Shown: positions 1-6,407, counted from the first letter of the stretch. The stretch is DNA of 32,319 nt from Alphaproteobacteria bacterium (GCA_013815465.1 JACDGE010000023.1:1-32319); one strand, 5' to 3'. Made by a program: numbers and translations. Notes: generated from the letters alone by a model not told the origin.

Positions 1-59
1 ATTCCAGAGATACTTTTAGTATAAGGTCGAGTTGTGAACTTGTCTAATGAAATTATTTT

Positions 60-314
60 TCAAAAGTTGGAGTTCACATCCCTTGATTTGAAACAAATTC
101 TTGTGAACTCCTCTTCTGAAATTGACACTTTGAGTTGAGACATGCGTATGTTTATGGATCCATTGCCATCCATGCGGCGGTAATATTTCAAATTTCCATG
201 ATTATCCATAATGGCGATGGCAATTTTAATTTCTTTTTCCAAAGCTTTAGCTTCTGCAGCGTCTGCCATCTTTTTTGCCAAATCTAAGGATAGGGCTTTT
301 ACGGTGAGTGTCAA
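60..314 (-). pseudogene. Truncated GlcG/HbpS (DUF336) family heme-binding-like protein
   Basis: The first ~50 residues resemble the N-terminal half of the GlcG/HbpS (DUF336) family: a helix rich in Ala/Glu (ADAAEAKALEKE) followed by IAIAIMDNHGNLKYYRRMDG, which matches the usual 'vaVvD.gG.l....RmDg' core. Family members are about 130-140 residues, but this ORF ends at 84, and the last ~25 residues do not look like the family. I see no continuation of the conserved C-terminal half in the 60 bases downstream. The 3' end contains a 9-bp inverted repeat (GGAGTTCAC at 69-77, GTGAACTCC at 103-111), so a deletion or small insertion may have replaced the original end. Family members bind heme or are encoded in glycolate operons; no function is claimed for this remnant. 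Confidence 0.55.
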
Positions 315-377
315 AGAAGCCTCCTGTCTAATATTTTTTTAAATTTTTTATAAAAATTCTTGATGAGATAAAACTGC

Positions 378-405
378 TTGCATCATCAAAAATTTATGCT
401 AAATT
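378..405 (+). promoter_or_regulatory. Possible promoter of the 55-residue ORF
   Basis: TTGCAT (378-383), a 16-base spacer and TAAATT (400-405) preceded by TG at 397-398 (extended -10) lie about 75 bases upstream of the ORF at 481. A 9-bp tandem (AGCGGATCT/AGCGGATCC, 421-438) lies in the presumed leader. Assigned by eye only. Confidence 0.3.
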
Positions 406-480
406 GTTCATAACGTGATGAGCGGATCTAGCGGATCCACCCATCACTAACCAAGCAACCCTAAATCCAAGGAGGATTAC

Positions 481-648
481 ATGGCTAATCTCTATATACA
501 CGCGTCCCCAGAATTTCTCAACCAGCTTGACTGGCAACTTCGTCGTCTCTTGATTTTAATCGAGATGATGGAAGGACTTGCTGTCAGCATGCGAGATTTT
601 CATGAGGCTCTCGGTAATTTATTGAGTGAGGCGTATATCAGAAGGTAA
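481..648 (+). CDS. Small hypothetical protein, 55 residues
   Basis: I do not recognise this protein. It is an ATG ORF of 55 codons preceded by a near-perfect Shine-Dalgarno sequence (AAGGAGG, 469-475, five bases before ATG), the strongest site in this part of the window. The product begins MANLYIHASPEFLNQLDWQL and is predicted helical, with a hydrophobic/amphipathic stretch (LLILIEMMEGLAVSM, residues ~28-42). No signal peptide is obvious. A 9-bp perfect hairpin follows (663-688). It stands alone between the GlcG-like remnant (opposite strand) and the GIY-YIG unit. It could be a small membrane-associated or regulatory protein, or a remnant with a surviving start region. The coding call rests on the ribosome binding site and clean reading frame. 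Confidence 0.5.
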   Translation: MANLYIHASPEFLNQLDWQLRRLLILIEMMEGLAVSMRDFHEALGNLLSEAYIRR

Positions 649-662
649 CCAGCTTGGGGATT

Positions 663-688
663 GAGGTCTTCATCCGTTCGAAGACCTC
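663..688. terminator. Hairpin after the 55-residue ORF
   Basis: GAGGTCTTC (663-671) and GAAGACCTC (680-688) form a perfect 9-bp stem with an 8-base loop, 15 bases after the stop of the 55-residue ORF. There is no T-run after it, so intrinsic termination is uncertain; it may act as a transcript-stabilising hairpin. Confidence 0.35.
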
Positions 689-748
689 ACGTCTCAGCTT
701 TAGCGGATGGGTATAAAACCACTTAAAGAAATTTATAGGTTCCACACA

Positions 749-822
749 CTGTGTCATTCTCGGACTAGAACCTCTTGAATTTTCAAAGAAAATTCTTTAG
801 AGGTTCTTGTTCCGAGGATCCA
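749..822. repeat. Left 74-bp inverted repeat of the GIY-YIG unit
   Basis: These 74 bases are the exact reverse complement of 1137-1210. Each arm is itself nearly palindromic: CTCGGA, AGAACCTCT, GAATTTTC, loop AAA, then GAAAATTC, AGAGGTTCT and TCCGAG with small bulges. The arm stops 16 bases before the ATG of the GIY-YIG gene. Confidence 0.9.
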
Positions 823-838
823 TATTAAAGAGCAATAA

Positions 839-1135
839 ATGAAACAGCATCAATATTATGTTTATATCATGGCAAGCAAACCTAACGGAACTCTGTATAT
901 TGGTGTGACAAATAATTTGGTGAGGCGAGTATACGAACATAAAAATGGTTTAATCTCCGGGTTTACGAAAAAATATAATGTTAAATTACTCGTTTATTTT
1001 CAAATCTATGAATATGTCTATCATGCACTTCAGAGAGAAAAAACACTAAAACATTGGCTAAGAGACTGGAAAATAAAGACGATAGAGGAAAAAAACCCTC
1101 ACTGGGAAGATTTATCTGCAACCCTCGGCGTATGA
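839..1135 (+). CDS. GIY-YIG nuclease-family protein (YhbQ/UPF0213-like), inside an inverted-repeat unit
   Basis: This 98-residue protein is a single compact GIY-YIG domain. The first motif (YYVYIM, residues 6-11) and the second (LYIGVT, 19-24) are intact, followed by the conserved RR-x-YEHK segment and a C-terminal LQREKTLKHW...IEE..NP.W..L block typical of the short stand-alone UvrC/URI-like family (about 80-100 residues). Proteins of this family are presumed DNA nucleases; biological roles are mostly unknown. The ATG is preceded by AAAGAG. The gene is boxed tightly by perfect 74-bp inverted repeats, 16 bases before the start and one base after the stop, so gene and repeats look like one unit of about 462 bp. 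This suggests a mobile or formerly mobile element in which the nuclease acts on, or is spread with, the palindrome. That role is inference. Confidence 0.85.
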   Translation: MKQHQYYVYIMASKPNGTLYIGVTNNLVRRVYEHKNGLISGFTKKYNVKLLVYFQIYEYVYHALQREKTLKHWLRDWKIKTIEEKNPHWEDLSATLGV

Positions 1136-1136
1136 G

Positions 1137-1210
1137 TGGATCCTCGGAACAAGAACCTCTAAAGAATTTTCTTTGAAAATTCAAGAGGTTCTAGTCCGAG
1201 AATGACACAG
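1137..1210. repeat. Right 74-bp inverted repeat of the GIY-YIG unit
   Basis: Perfect reverse complement of 749-822, base for base. It begins one base after the GIY-YIG stop codon, so its internal stem-loop could also act as a transcript end structure. Its outer tip (GAGAATGACACAG) is repeated in the tandem array that follows. Confidence 0.9.
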
Positions 1211-1275
1211 GGTATGGAGCTTCGAGAATGACACAGGGTGTTGAGCTTCGAGAATGACACAGGGTGTTGAGTTTC
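1198..1275 (+). repeat. 26-bp tandem repeat, three copies
   Basis: Three consecutive 26-bp units (1198-1223, 1224-1249, 1250-1275) follow the pattern GAGAATGACACAGGGTGTTG plus AGCTTC, with a few substitutions in the first and last copies. The first 13 bases equal the outer tip of the right 74-bp inverted repeat, so the array seems to have grown from the end of that element. No spacers are present, so it is not a CRISPR array. Confidence 0.85.
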
Positions 1276-1286
1276 TTAATAAATTG

Positions 1287-1796
1287 CTAGCCCCTCACCA
1301 CAAATCTCCACAATTTCTCTTGCCCTTTTGTAATGCCAATGCGAGGTGTGGCCTCAAAATCAGGTGAAAAGGGGGAATCCTTAACATAGAAAAAGGGGCT
1401 TGTTGCAATATCAATGCCATTGTGATCGCGCGTAATGCCTAAATGGCGACAGAGCTTTCCCGGTCCTGTGAGGTGGAGCGAAGAAGGCTCAATCAACATA
1501 AGGCCACGGATGAGGACAGCAGCAGGACTGCCTTCCCCTTCTGTCACAAAATTAAGGCAATGATACATCCCATAAATGAAATAGACATAGGTAAAGCCTG
1601 CAGGCCCAAACATAACTGCATTTCGGGGTGTCTTTCCCCGGGCTGCATGACAGGCGGGGTCATCCTGGCCGATATATGCTTCTGTTTCTGTAATAAGGCC
1701 TGCGGCGTTCCCAAACACCATAATTTTTCCCAAAAGTTGTTGCGCAACTGTTAAGGTGGATCTGTCAAAAAAAGCTCGGTTGAGGACTTCAGCCAT
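1287..1796 (-). CDS. mpg: DNA-3-methyladenine glycosylase (AAG/MPG family)
   Basis: Removes alkylated purines from DNA in base-excision repair. The 169-residue product matches the compact bacterial AAG/MPG fold: an N-terminal VAQQLLGKIM segment, the ITETEAYIGQDDPACHA catalytic block containing the active-site Glu, ARGKTPRNAVMFGPAGFTYVYFIYGMYHCLN, which carries the Tyr/His DNA-intercalation and base-pocket residues, and GPGKLCRHLGIT towards the C-terminus. It is somewhat shorter than the common 180-210 residues but all core motifs are present. Its start overlaps the stop of the upstream COQ9-family gene by 8 bases, so the two are translationally coupled. It is transcribed towards the tandem repeat array, and no T-rich terminator was seen at its end. 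Confidence 0.93.
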   Translation of the reverse strand: MAEVLNRAFFDRSTLTVAQQLLGKIMVFGNAAGLITETEAYIGQDDPACHAARGKTPRNAVMFGPAGFTYVYFIYGMYHCLNFVTEGEGSPAAVLIRGLMLIEPSSLHLTGPGKLCRHLGITRDHNGIDIATSPFFYVKDSPFSPDFEATPRIGITKGQEKLWRFVVRG

Positions 1797-2394
1797 CTTG
1801 TTTCCAAGGGCGTAGGCGCCTCAATATCTTTTGGGGAAGCTTAGGCAAAGTAAGGACTTCCTCAATCCGTCGATCAAGAAATGTCCACGTATTTTCAAAA
1901 TTATCGGAATGATCGCGCAACCAATACAAAAAGGTTGCGGAATACACCCATGCTAAAAGACCGCGCTTTGTGTAAAAATTATAGTCTGTGGAGGTGTCGC
2001 CCGCATAGTACCAAATTTCATTAACAGTCTGATAGAGGAGTTTCGTTCCTCTTGCCATATGGTGAGGGAGGCTGAGAAAATTCGCTGTTTTGCGAGCGGC
2101 CTCTCGATAGGGAATTAAAAGCATAAGGCGGGTTTTGACCGCGAGGGTCACTTTCTCTCGTACTTTCAAATTTTCAGGGGAGAGAAGGGCATGCAGCATT
2201 TCTTGATCTAAAAGATGGCTCCAATAAGAAATAGCCTCTATAGGCCCGGAGGGAAAAAGGCGCCAGCCAAAGGAAGGATCATATCCTTCTTCGATCGCAG
2301 CCCGCTCTAAAACATCTTGAGTCCATCCCTCAAAAGGAATATGTATCAGGGCACGTTTTATAATTTTCTTTTTTATTTCGTCCCGTTCGTCCAT
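1789..2394 (-). CDS. coq9: COQ9-family protein (ubiquinone biosynthesis accessory; rpsU-divergent family)
   Basis: This 201-residue protein belongs to the COQ9 family, also known in bacteria as the 'rpsU-divergently transcribed protein'. COQ9 binds lipids and helps present ubiquinone intermediates to COQ7-type hydroxylases at the membrane. Visible signs are the N-terminal TetR-like helical part (IPFEGWTQDVLERAAIEEGYD), a central helix with VREKVTLAVKTRL, the conserved WYYAGDTSTDYNFYTKR segment, and the LLAWVYSATFLYWLRD helix followed by the C-terminal WTFLDRRIEEVL lipid-binding region. Length is normal. It is divergent from rpsU, exactly the arrangement the family is named for, and overlaps mpg downstream. 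The ATG is preceded by AGGGAAA. Confidence 0.92.
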   Translation of the reverse strand: MDERDEIKKKIIKRALIHIPFEGWTQDVLERAAIEEGYDPSFGWRLFPSGPIEAISYWSHLLDQEMLHALLSPENLKVREKVTLAVKTRLMLLIPYREAARKTANFLSLPHHMARGTKLLYQTVNEIWYYAGDTSTDYNFYTKRGLLAWVYSATFLYWLRDHSDNFENTWTFLDRRIEEVLTLPKLPQKILRRLRPWKQDG

Positions 2395-2465
2395 ATTTTT
2401 CCCTTTTCTTAATAGAGGAGATATACTATAGTTATCATGTTTTGTTCAACCCTTTACCCTTCGCC

Positions 2466-2567
2466 TTTCAAGTTTCGGGGGCGTTGCCCTTCGGGATTCG
2501 TCCTCGGTCACGTATAAGAATACGCTCCTCGGACTTACCGCTCGGGCGCCTACCCGAATTCTTGAAA
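2466..2567. repeat. Long imperfect palindrome between coq9 and rpsU
   Basis: The ends are TTTCAAG-t-TTCGGG (2466-2479) and CCCGAA-tt-CTTGAAA (2553-2567), with further partial pairing inside (GGCG/CGCC, GCCC/GGGC). The centre has two CCTCGG boxes around an ACGTATAAGAATACG mini-palindrome. It resembles the short palindromic intergenic elements of many Alphaproteobacteria. It sits in the shared promoter region of coq9 and rpsU. Confidence 0.7.
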
Positions 2568-2610
2568 TCCTTGGGGTATACTACATTTTGGAAGGAGGTG
2601 TTTAAGGTTC

Positions 2611-2808
2611 ATGCAAGTTATTGTACGTGACAATAATGTTGATCAAGCGCTTCGCGTTCTCAAGAAAAAAATGCAACGAGAAGGTATTTTTAGAGAAATG
2701 AAGTTGCGTCGGCATTATGAAAAACCTTCCGAGAAAAGAGCTCGTGAGCAAGCCGAAGCTGTTCGGCGCGCTCGTAAGCTCGCCCGAAAGAAGTTAGATC
2801 GAGAGTAA
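2611..2808 (+). CDS. rpsU: 30S ribosomal protein S21
   Basis: Small-subunit ribosomal protein S21, bound near the 3' end of 16S rRNA and involved in initiation. The 65-residue product has the standard pattern: [31 protein letters not shown], then the [14 protein letters not shown] motif and a basic tail [11 protein letters not shown]. Start: ATG with AAGGAGG at 2592-2598, 12 bases upstream; the internal start of a longer overlapping frame from 2442 is rejected because that frame is the palindrome. It is divergent from coq9. A 10-bp hairpin lies 20 bases after the stop. Confidence 0.97.
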   Translation: MQVIVRDNNVDQALRVLKKKMQREGIFREMKLRRHYEKPSEKRAREQAEAVRRARKLARKKLDRE

Positions 2809-2828
2809 TCGATTTTAAAATAAGCAGG

Positions 2829-2858
2829 GGTACTTAGCCATTTAAAGCGCTAAGTACC
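2829..2858 (+). terminator. Hairpin downstream of rpsU
   Basis: GGTACTTAGC (2829-2838) pairs perfectly with GCTAAGTACC (2849-2858) around a 10-base loop, 20 bases after the rpsU stop. There is no immediate T-run (the next one, TTTTT, is at about 2880), so this is a likely but non-canonical transcript end. Confidence 0.5.
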
Positions 2859-2920
2859 TCTCCACAACCACAAAACGTGTTTTTACATTACAATATCTCT
2901 TGATTTACTAGTAAAACTCT

Positions 2921-2963
2921 TGTCCTGATGTCCTGATGTCCTGATGTCCTGATGTCCTGATGT
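2921..2963. repeat. 8-bp microsatellite (TGTCCTGA x 5.4)
   Basis: Five perfect tandem copies of TGTCCTGA plus TGT. The unit length is not a multiple of three, but no ORF crosses it convincingly. Confidence 0.95.
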
Positions 2964-2996
2964 AGATGGGGATTGAGTGGAGGCCTTATGTCTCAT

Positions 2997-3280
2997 CCTC
3001 GATGCTGTCATCCCGGCCTTGAGCCGGGATCTAATGCCAAATCCGGTAATGAAATCCTCAATAACAACTTGCGTCTATTTCTACGATTTCCCCGCTTCGC
3101 AGTTCCTTACGAATCAAAATATTATGCTAATATAGTGCATTAAGTTGAAGATGCCTCAACTCCTCAGGTGTCATCCTGAATTTATTTCAGGGTCTTTTTT
3201 AGATGCTGACACAAATTCATTAGACTTTTTTCGGAATGAGAATTAGACCCCGGCTCAAGGCCGGGATGACAGCATCGAGG
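2997..3280. repeat. Composite repeat bounded by perfect 32-bp inverted repeats
   Basis: 2997-3028 and 3249-3280 are exact reverse complements (CCTCGATGCTGTCATCCCGG, then CCTTGAGCCGGG, on the left arm). The 'TCATCCCGGCCTTGAGCCGGGAT' text is a familiar dispersed palindrome in alphaproteobacterial genomes. The 220 bases inside hold no gene but include the 72-bp dispersed repeat at 3134-3205. The interval 2809-3400 therefore has no coding sequence that I can support; it is a repeat cluster. Confidence 0.85.
3134..3205 (+). repeat. 72-bp dispersed repeat, copy A
   Basis: Matches 30441-30512 with a single substitution over 72 bases, in the same orientation. It contains a small stem (CCTGAA / TTCAGG) in its second half. 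Translated, that half gives the CHPEFISGS-type peptide commonly produced by repeats in related genomes. Confidence 0.9.
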
Positions 3281-3400
3281 GCATAAGATCCCGGCTCAAC
3301 CCCTTCTGCGCGGGGACAGAGCCCAGGAATGTAAAATTTCAACTAATCGCTAACAGATTGAGAGTTTAGAAGCTCCTTCATACAAGCTGCCATTAGGGTC

Positions 3401-4705
3401 TTAAGATATAGCCGATGGAACTTCCAATGCTCCTTCTTTAAAAGTTTTAATTTTAATCAGTGCATAAAGCGTAGCCCCAATGGTAACGGCGCAGGCACAC
3501 ATCAAATAATACGCGACAGCTTGGACGCTTCCCGTGTTCTGGATAAGCCACATAGACAAAATTGGCGCAACTCCTCCAAAGGCAATGGACGTAAAATTCC
3601 AACAGAATGCCACGCTTGTGGCCCTAATATTGGTGGGGAAAGTTTCTGCTACAATGGGGTTAAGTGTACCTTCCGTCATACCAATAAAAGCTCCCAAGAG
3701 GAGGGACATGATAAAAATTAAAGAAGAAAATCCACTTTCTAAAGAATGGATGAAGGGGGCTGCGGAAAGAAAAATACCGACTGTCCCAAAGAGTATGATA
3801 TATCGTTTGTTAATTTTATCCGACAAATACCCAAAAACGACTGTGGCAATTGTATAACTCACCATAGTTAGTAAATTAAATTGTCCGGCCGTTTGCGAAT
3901 CATAATTCAGAAAGTCAATCATCATGGTTTTGCCAAAGATGAAAACAACAAAAAAAGAAATCTGGGTTGTTAGGAAAATGGCGAATAAGCCACATAAGGA
4001 CGCTTTGTGATTACGGAAAAGTGCGGCAAGGGGATTTCTAACCACTTCTTGTTTTTCCTGTACAGCCAGGAAATCTGGGCTTTCTAAGAGATTTCTTCTC
4101 ATATAAAAGGCGAGCAAGCTACCTAATACGCTGATAAAAAATGGAATTCTCCAAGCATACGCGTAAAGTGCTTCTTTTGTAACACAAGCTTCCACAATTA
4201 AAATTGTACAAGCGCTTAACACCAATCCCATTCCCACACCCGTCAGAGCAAAAGAGCCAAAAAAACCTCTCTTATTTTGAGGGACAGACTCATATAAATA
4301 GACGCACGACGCTCCAAATTCTCCGCCAAGAGCTACACCTTGAATGATGCGGAGAATGATTAGCGTGAGAGGAGCTAAAATTCCGATTTGTTCGTAAGTG
4401 GGGAGAAATCCTATGCAGAGGGTGGGAATAGACATCAATAATATGGTGAGGGTTAACATCTTTTTGCGGCTGTATTTATCGCCGATATATCCAAAAATAA
4501 TTCCCCCAAAAGGTCGTACCGCAAGTCCTACGGCAAAAGTTGAAAAGGTGAGGATCATGGAAACAAAACGATCATTTGAAGGAAAAAAAAGGGTGCTTAT
4601 AATTGTCGAAAAATATGCGTAGAGCGCGTATTCATACCACTCTAAGACATTCCCAATTGATGAAGAAATAATTGAGCCTACAGCGTTTTTGTAGTGAGCA
4701 ACCAT
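3401..4705 (-). CDS. MFS transporter, metabolite:H+ symporter (MHS/ProP-like) family
   Basis: Proton-coupled inner-membrane importer of the MHS branch of the major facilitator superfamily, which includes ProP (proline/betaine), citrate and ketoglutarate carriers. The 434-residue product has about 12 hydrophobic segments. Diagnostic motifs are the N-terminal SSIGNVLEWYEYALYAYFS, the cytoplasmic A-motif GYIGDKYSRKKML (residues ~80-92) and RIIQGVALGGEFGASCVYLYE (~120-140). FGYLSDKINKR is the second-half counterpart. Substrate cannot be read from sequence. ATG at 4705 (MVAHY) is preferred, since AGGAA lies seven bases upstream; an in-frame TTG at 4711 would add two residues. It is monocistronic, with repeats downstream. 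Such carriers are numerous in intracellular Holosporales and probably take up host metabolites. Confidence 0.93.
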   Translation of the reverse strand: MVAHYKNAVGSIISSSIGNVLEWYEYALYAYFSTIISTLFFPSNDRFVSMILTFSTFAVGLAVRPFGGIIFGYIGDKYSRKKMLTLTILLMSIPTLCIGFLPTYEQIGILAPLTLIILRIIQGVALGGEFGASCVYLYESVPQNKRGFFGSFALTGVGMGLVLSACTILIVEACVTKEALYAYAWRIPFFISVLGSLLAFYMRRNLLESPDFLAVQEKQEVVRNPLAALFRNHKASLCGLFAIFLTTQISFFVVFIFGKTMMIDFLNYDSQTAGQFNLLTMVSYTIATVVFGYLSDKINKRYIILFGTVGIFLSAAPFIHSLESGFSSLIFIMSLLLGAFIGMTEGTLNPIVAETFPTNIRATSVAFCWNFTSIAFGGVAPILSMWLIQNTGSVQAVAYYLMCACAVTIGATLYALIKIKTFKEGALEVPSAIS

Positions 4706-4895
4706 ATGCAAATTCCTTGTGCGTCAGGCGTGAGATCAAATTGATATAAAATCATTAGGAATGAATAATGGCAAGAAAAATGTGTAGAAAAATATGGAGA
4801 GATTCTCGCTCTGGATTACGGCATTTGTAATGACGATGTGGTGAGATAACCATAAAACCTAAAATTTTTTACAATTTTTAATAAAATTAAATATT

Positions 4896-4924
4896 TTGAC
4901 TTTTGTTTTTTTGTAAATTATATA
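4896..4924 (+). promoter_or_regulatory. Promoter of the first small secreted-protein gene
   Basis: TTGACT (4896-4901), a 17-base spacer and TATATA (4919-4924), 36 bases before the ATG. The whole upstream block (from ~4855) is closely similar to that at ~6001-6108, where TTGACT-17-TATAAC occupies the same place. The conservation between two copies supports real function. Confidence 0.7.
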
Positions 4925-4960
4925 TTCGTTTTTGTTGTTAAATCTATAAAGGTAATTTTT

Positions 4961-5326
4961 ATGAATAAAATTTTATTTAATTTTTTGATTGTTGGTGTCT
5001 TATTGGCGGCTATTCAAGGCGCTTCTGCAGGAAAAAGTGGAAAACTACCTCTGGAAGAAAGAAATGTGAACACTACACCGCGGTCCCCTGTAAAGATTCA
5101 GAAAACTCTGCAGCCTCCACCTGTGAGGAAGAAGCAAGCCCCAACTGTAAGTTGTGCAGCTAAGGTGTGCTTAGAAAACAGGAGCTATCTTCAGGCTATT
5201 GTTCATTCTGTTATCAGTGGCAAGAGAGAAAGGAACGGGGATCCCATTGACTGTAGAATTAGACTGAAAACCCCTTTTCTTCTAGAAGATGGTCCTCTCT
5301 TTGTAGATGACCAGGTCGAACAATAA
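4961..5326 (+). CDS. Small secreted protein, paralogue 1 of 3
   Basis: Function unknown. This 121-residue protein starts with a clear signal peptide: MNKILFN, a hydrophobic core FLIVGVLLAAIQ and a cleavage site after GASA (residue ~23). The mature part is polar and Lys/Pro-rich, with the stretch EERNVNTTPRSPVKIQK that is shared with paralogue 2 (EERDVKTTPRTPTKIPK). It has three cysteines further on. The AAAGG ribosome binding site and following bases (AAAGGTAATTTTTATG) are shared by all three paralogues. The next paralogue starts 45 bases after this stop without a promoter of its own, so the two are probably cotranscribed. An exported host-interaction or periplasmic protein is a guess from the signal peptide, small size and rapid divergence. 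Confidence 0.75.
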   Translation: MNKILFNFLIVGVLLAAIQGASAGKSGKLPLEERNVNTTPRSPVKIQKTLQPPPVRKKQAPTVSCAAKVCLENRSYLQAIVHSVISGKRERNGDPIDCRIRLKTPFLLEDGPLFVDDQVEQ

Positions 5327-5371
5327 GTTAAACTGTTTATTTTTTTTATTAATTTTATAAAGGTAATTTCT

Positions 5372-5815
5372 ATGAATAAAATTTTATTTAATCTTTTGAT
5401 TGCAGGTGTGTCATTAACTGCCATTCACGGCGTCTCTGCGACAAAGCTTGTTACCACAGGCCCAGAAGAAAGAGATGTGAAGACCACACCTCGCACACCG
5501 ACAAAGATTCCGAAACCAAGTAATTTAAGGAACAGAGCTCCATTGGGAACTCTTTACCCTAGCCACGCAAGAGGTGTGGAATCTCCAGAAGGAGACAAAA
5601 TAGTGGGCAAAAAAGTATTATGTAGTCCTAGTCGTATTGCAAACTCCATCAAACTATCCATTGGAAATCAGGGAATTTTTATGATAGATGGAAAAGGCAA
5701 CGAAATCCCTTGTTATAGAAAAAATACTGCTTTAAAAGATTTATTGGTATCAGCTATTCCCCTTGAAAGAGCTGGAGTTGAAATTCCTGAGATTATTATA
5801 TCATTTTATGACTAG
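5372..5815 (+). CDS. Small secreted protein, paralogue 2 of 3
   Basis: Function unknown; 147 residues. The signal peptide (MNKILFNLLIAGVSLTAIHG, cleavage after VSA near residue 23) is nearly identical to that of paralogue 1, and the first mature segment EERDVKTTPRTPTKIPK is clearly homologous. After about residue 50 similarity to the other two copies is lost. The C-terminal half (from ~residue 80) looks like a small folded domain with alternating hydrophobic residues (SIKLSIGNQGIFMIDGKGNE, then PEIIISFYD). The start has the shared AAAGGTAATTTC leader. A strong hairpin terminator follows (5843-5885). It probably forms a two-gene operon with paralogue 1. Confidence 0.75.
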   Translation: MNKILFNLLIAGVSLTAIHGVSATKLVTTGPEERDVKTTPRTPTKIPKPSNLRNRAPLGTLYPSHARGVESPEGDKIVGKKVLCSPSRIANSIKLSIGNQGIFMIDGKGNEIPCYRKNTALKDLLVSAIPLERAGVEIPEIIISFYD

Positions 5816-5842
5816 TTTTAAATAAAAATTTATTTTCTATTA

Positions 5843-5885
5843 AAAAAGCCATTTCCCCTATATTCAAGAAGGGAAGTGGCTTTTT
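5843..5885 (+). terminator. Intrinsic terminator after paralogue 2
   Basis: AAAAAGCCATTTCCC (5843-5857) pairs over 15 bases, one G.T wobble, with GGGAAGTGGCTTTTT (5871-5885), giving a stem followed by its own T-run. The A-run on the left means it could also work in reverse, but no gene approaches from that side. Confidence 0.9.
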
Positions 5886-6045
5886 CATTTTCCAGGTTAT
5901 TCGGTCTTTGGATGAATGTCTTATGCCTTAACTCGAGGAGGGAAGTCACACGGCTAGCTTTTGAAGAGAATAACAAAGCTGAATAAATAATTTTTTTGAA
6001 TTTAAAACCTAAAATTTTTCATAATTTTTAATAAAATAAAATGTT

Positions 6046-6074
6046 TTGACTTGATGTTTTTTATTTATTATAAC
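6046..6074 (+). promoter_or_regulatory. Promoter of the third small secreted-protein gene
   Basis: TTGACT (6046-6051), 17 bases, TATAAC (6069-6074), 34 bases before the ATG at 6109. It is homologous to the promoter block at 4896-4924, including the upstream AAACCTAAAATTTTT segment, which indicates that the promoter was duplicated with the gene. Confidence 0.7.
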
Positions 6075-6108
6075 TCTGTTGTTGTTAATATTTATAAAGG
6101 TAGTTTTT

Positions 6109-6396
6109 ATGCATAAAATTTTATTTAATTTTTTAATCGTTGGTGTCTCGTTAGCTGGTATTCAAGGCGCTTCTGCGATGGAAGATGATAACCAGTCTTC
6201 TCGCACACCTAGAAAGCTTCAGGATACTCCGGAGATTCAGAATATTCAGAGAATCCCTTGTGCCCCCATGAAAGCTTCTGCCCGTCATTTTGGCCGCACA
6301 AGAGTAGAGAAATCTCCGAATGAATATGAGATGATCGGTGGTACCTTATGGAAAAAGGTACAATCCGAAACTCCTTCCATGGTAGCCTATAAATAA
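6109..6396 (+). CDS. Small secreted protein, paralogue 3 of 3
   Basis: Function unknown; 95 residues from the ATG at 6109. An in-frame ATG at 6079 lies between the -10 box and the ribosome binding site and is not used as start. The signal peptide MHKILFNFLIVGVSLAGIQG with cleavage after GASA is close to that of the other two copies, and the leader AAAGGTAGTTTTTATG is shared. The mature part is short, with a RTPRKLQDTPE stretch that echoes the TPR(S/T)P.KI motif of paralogues 1 and 2. It then diverges. It has its own promoter and its own terminator (6408-6450). It may be an active shortened member or a decaying copy. Confidence 0.7.
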   Translation: MHKILFNFLIVGVSLAGIQGASAMEDDNQSSRTPRKLQDTPEIQNIQRIPCAPMKASARHFGRTRVEKSPNEYEMIGGTLWKKVQSETPSMVAYK

Positions 6397-6407
6397 AAAT
6401 AATTGAT

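Noticed and set aside
981-1184. 67-codon minus-strand open frame
   Set aside because: Antisense to the GIY-YIG gene and its right inverted repeat; no start signal.
1198-1275. Possible CRISPR array
   Set aside because: The 26-bp units are directly abutting, have no unique spacers and no cas genes nearby; it is a plain tandem repeat.
2442-2630. 62-codon open frame ahead of rpsU
   Set aside because: It is a translation of the palindromic repeat, overlaps the rpsU start in another frame and has no ribosome binding site.
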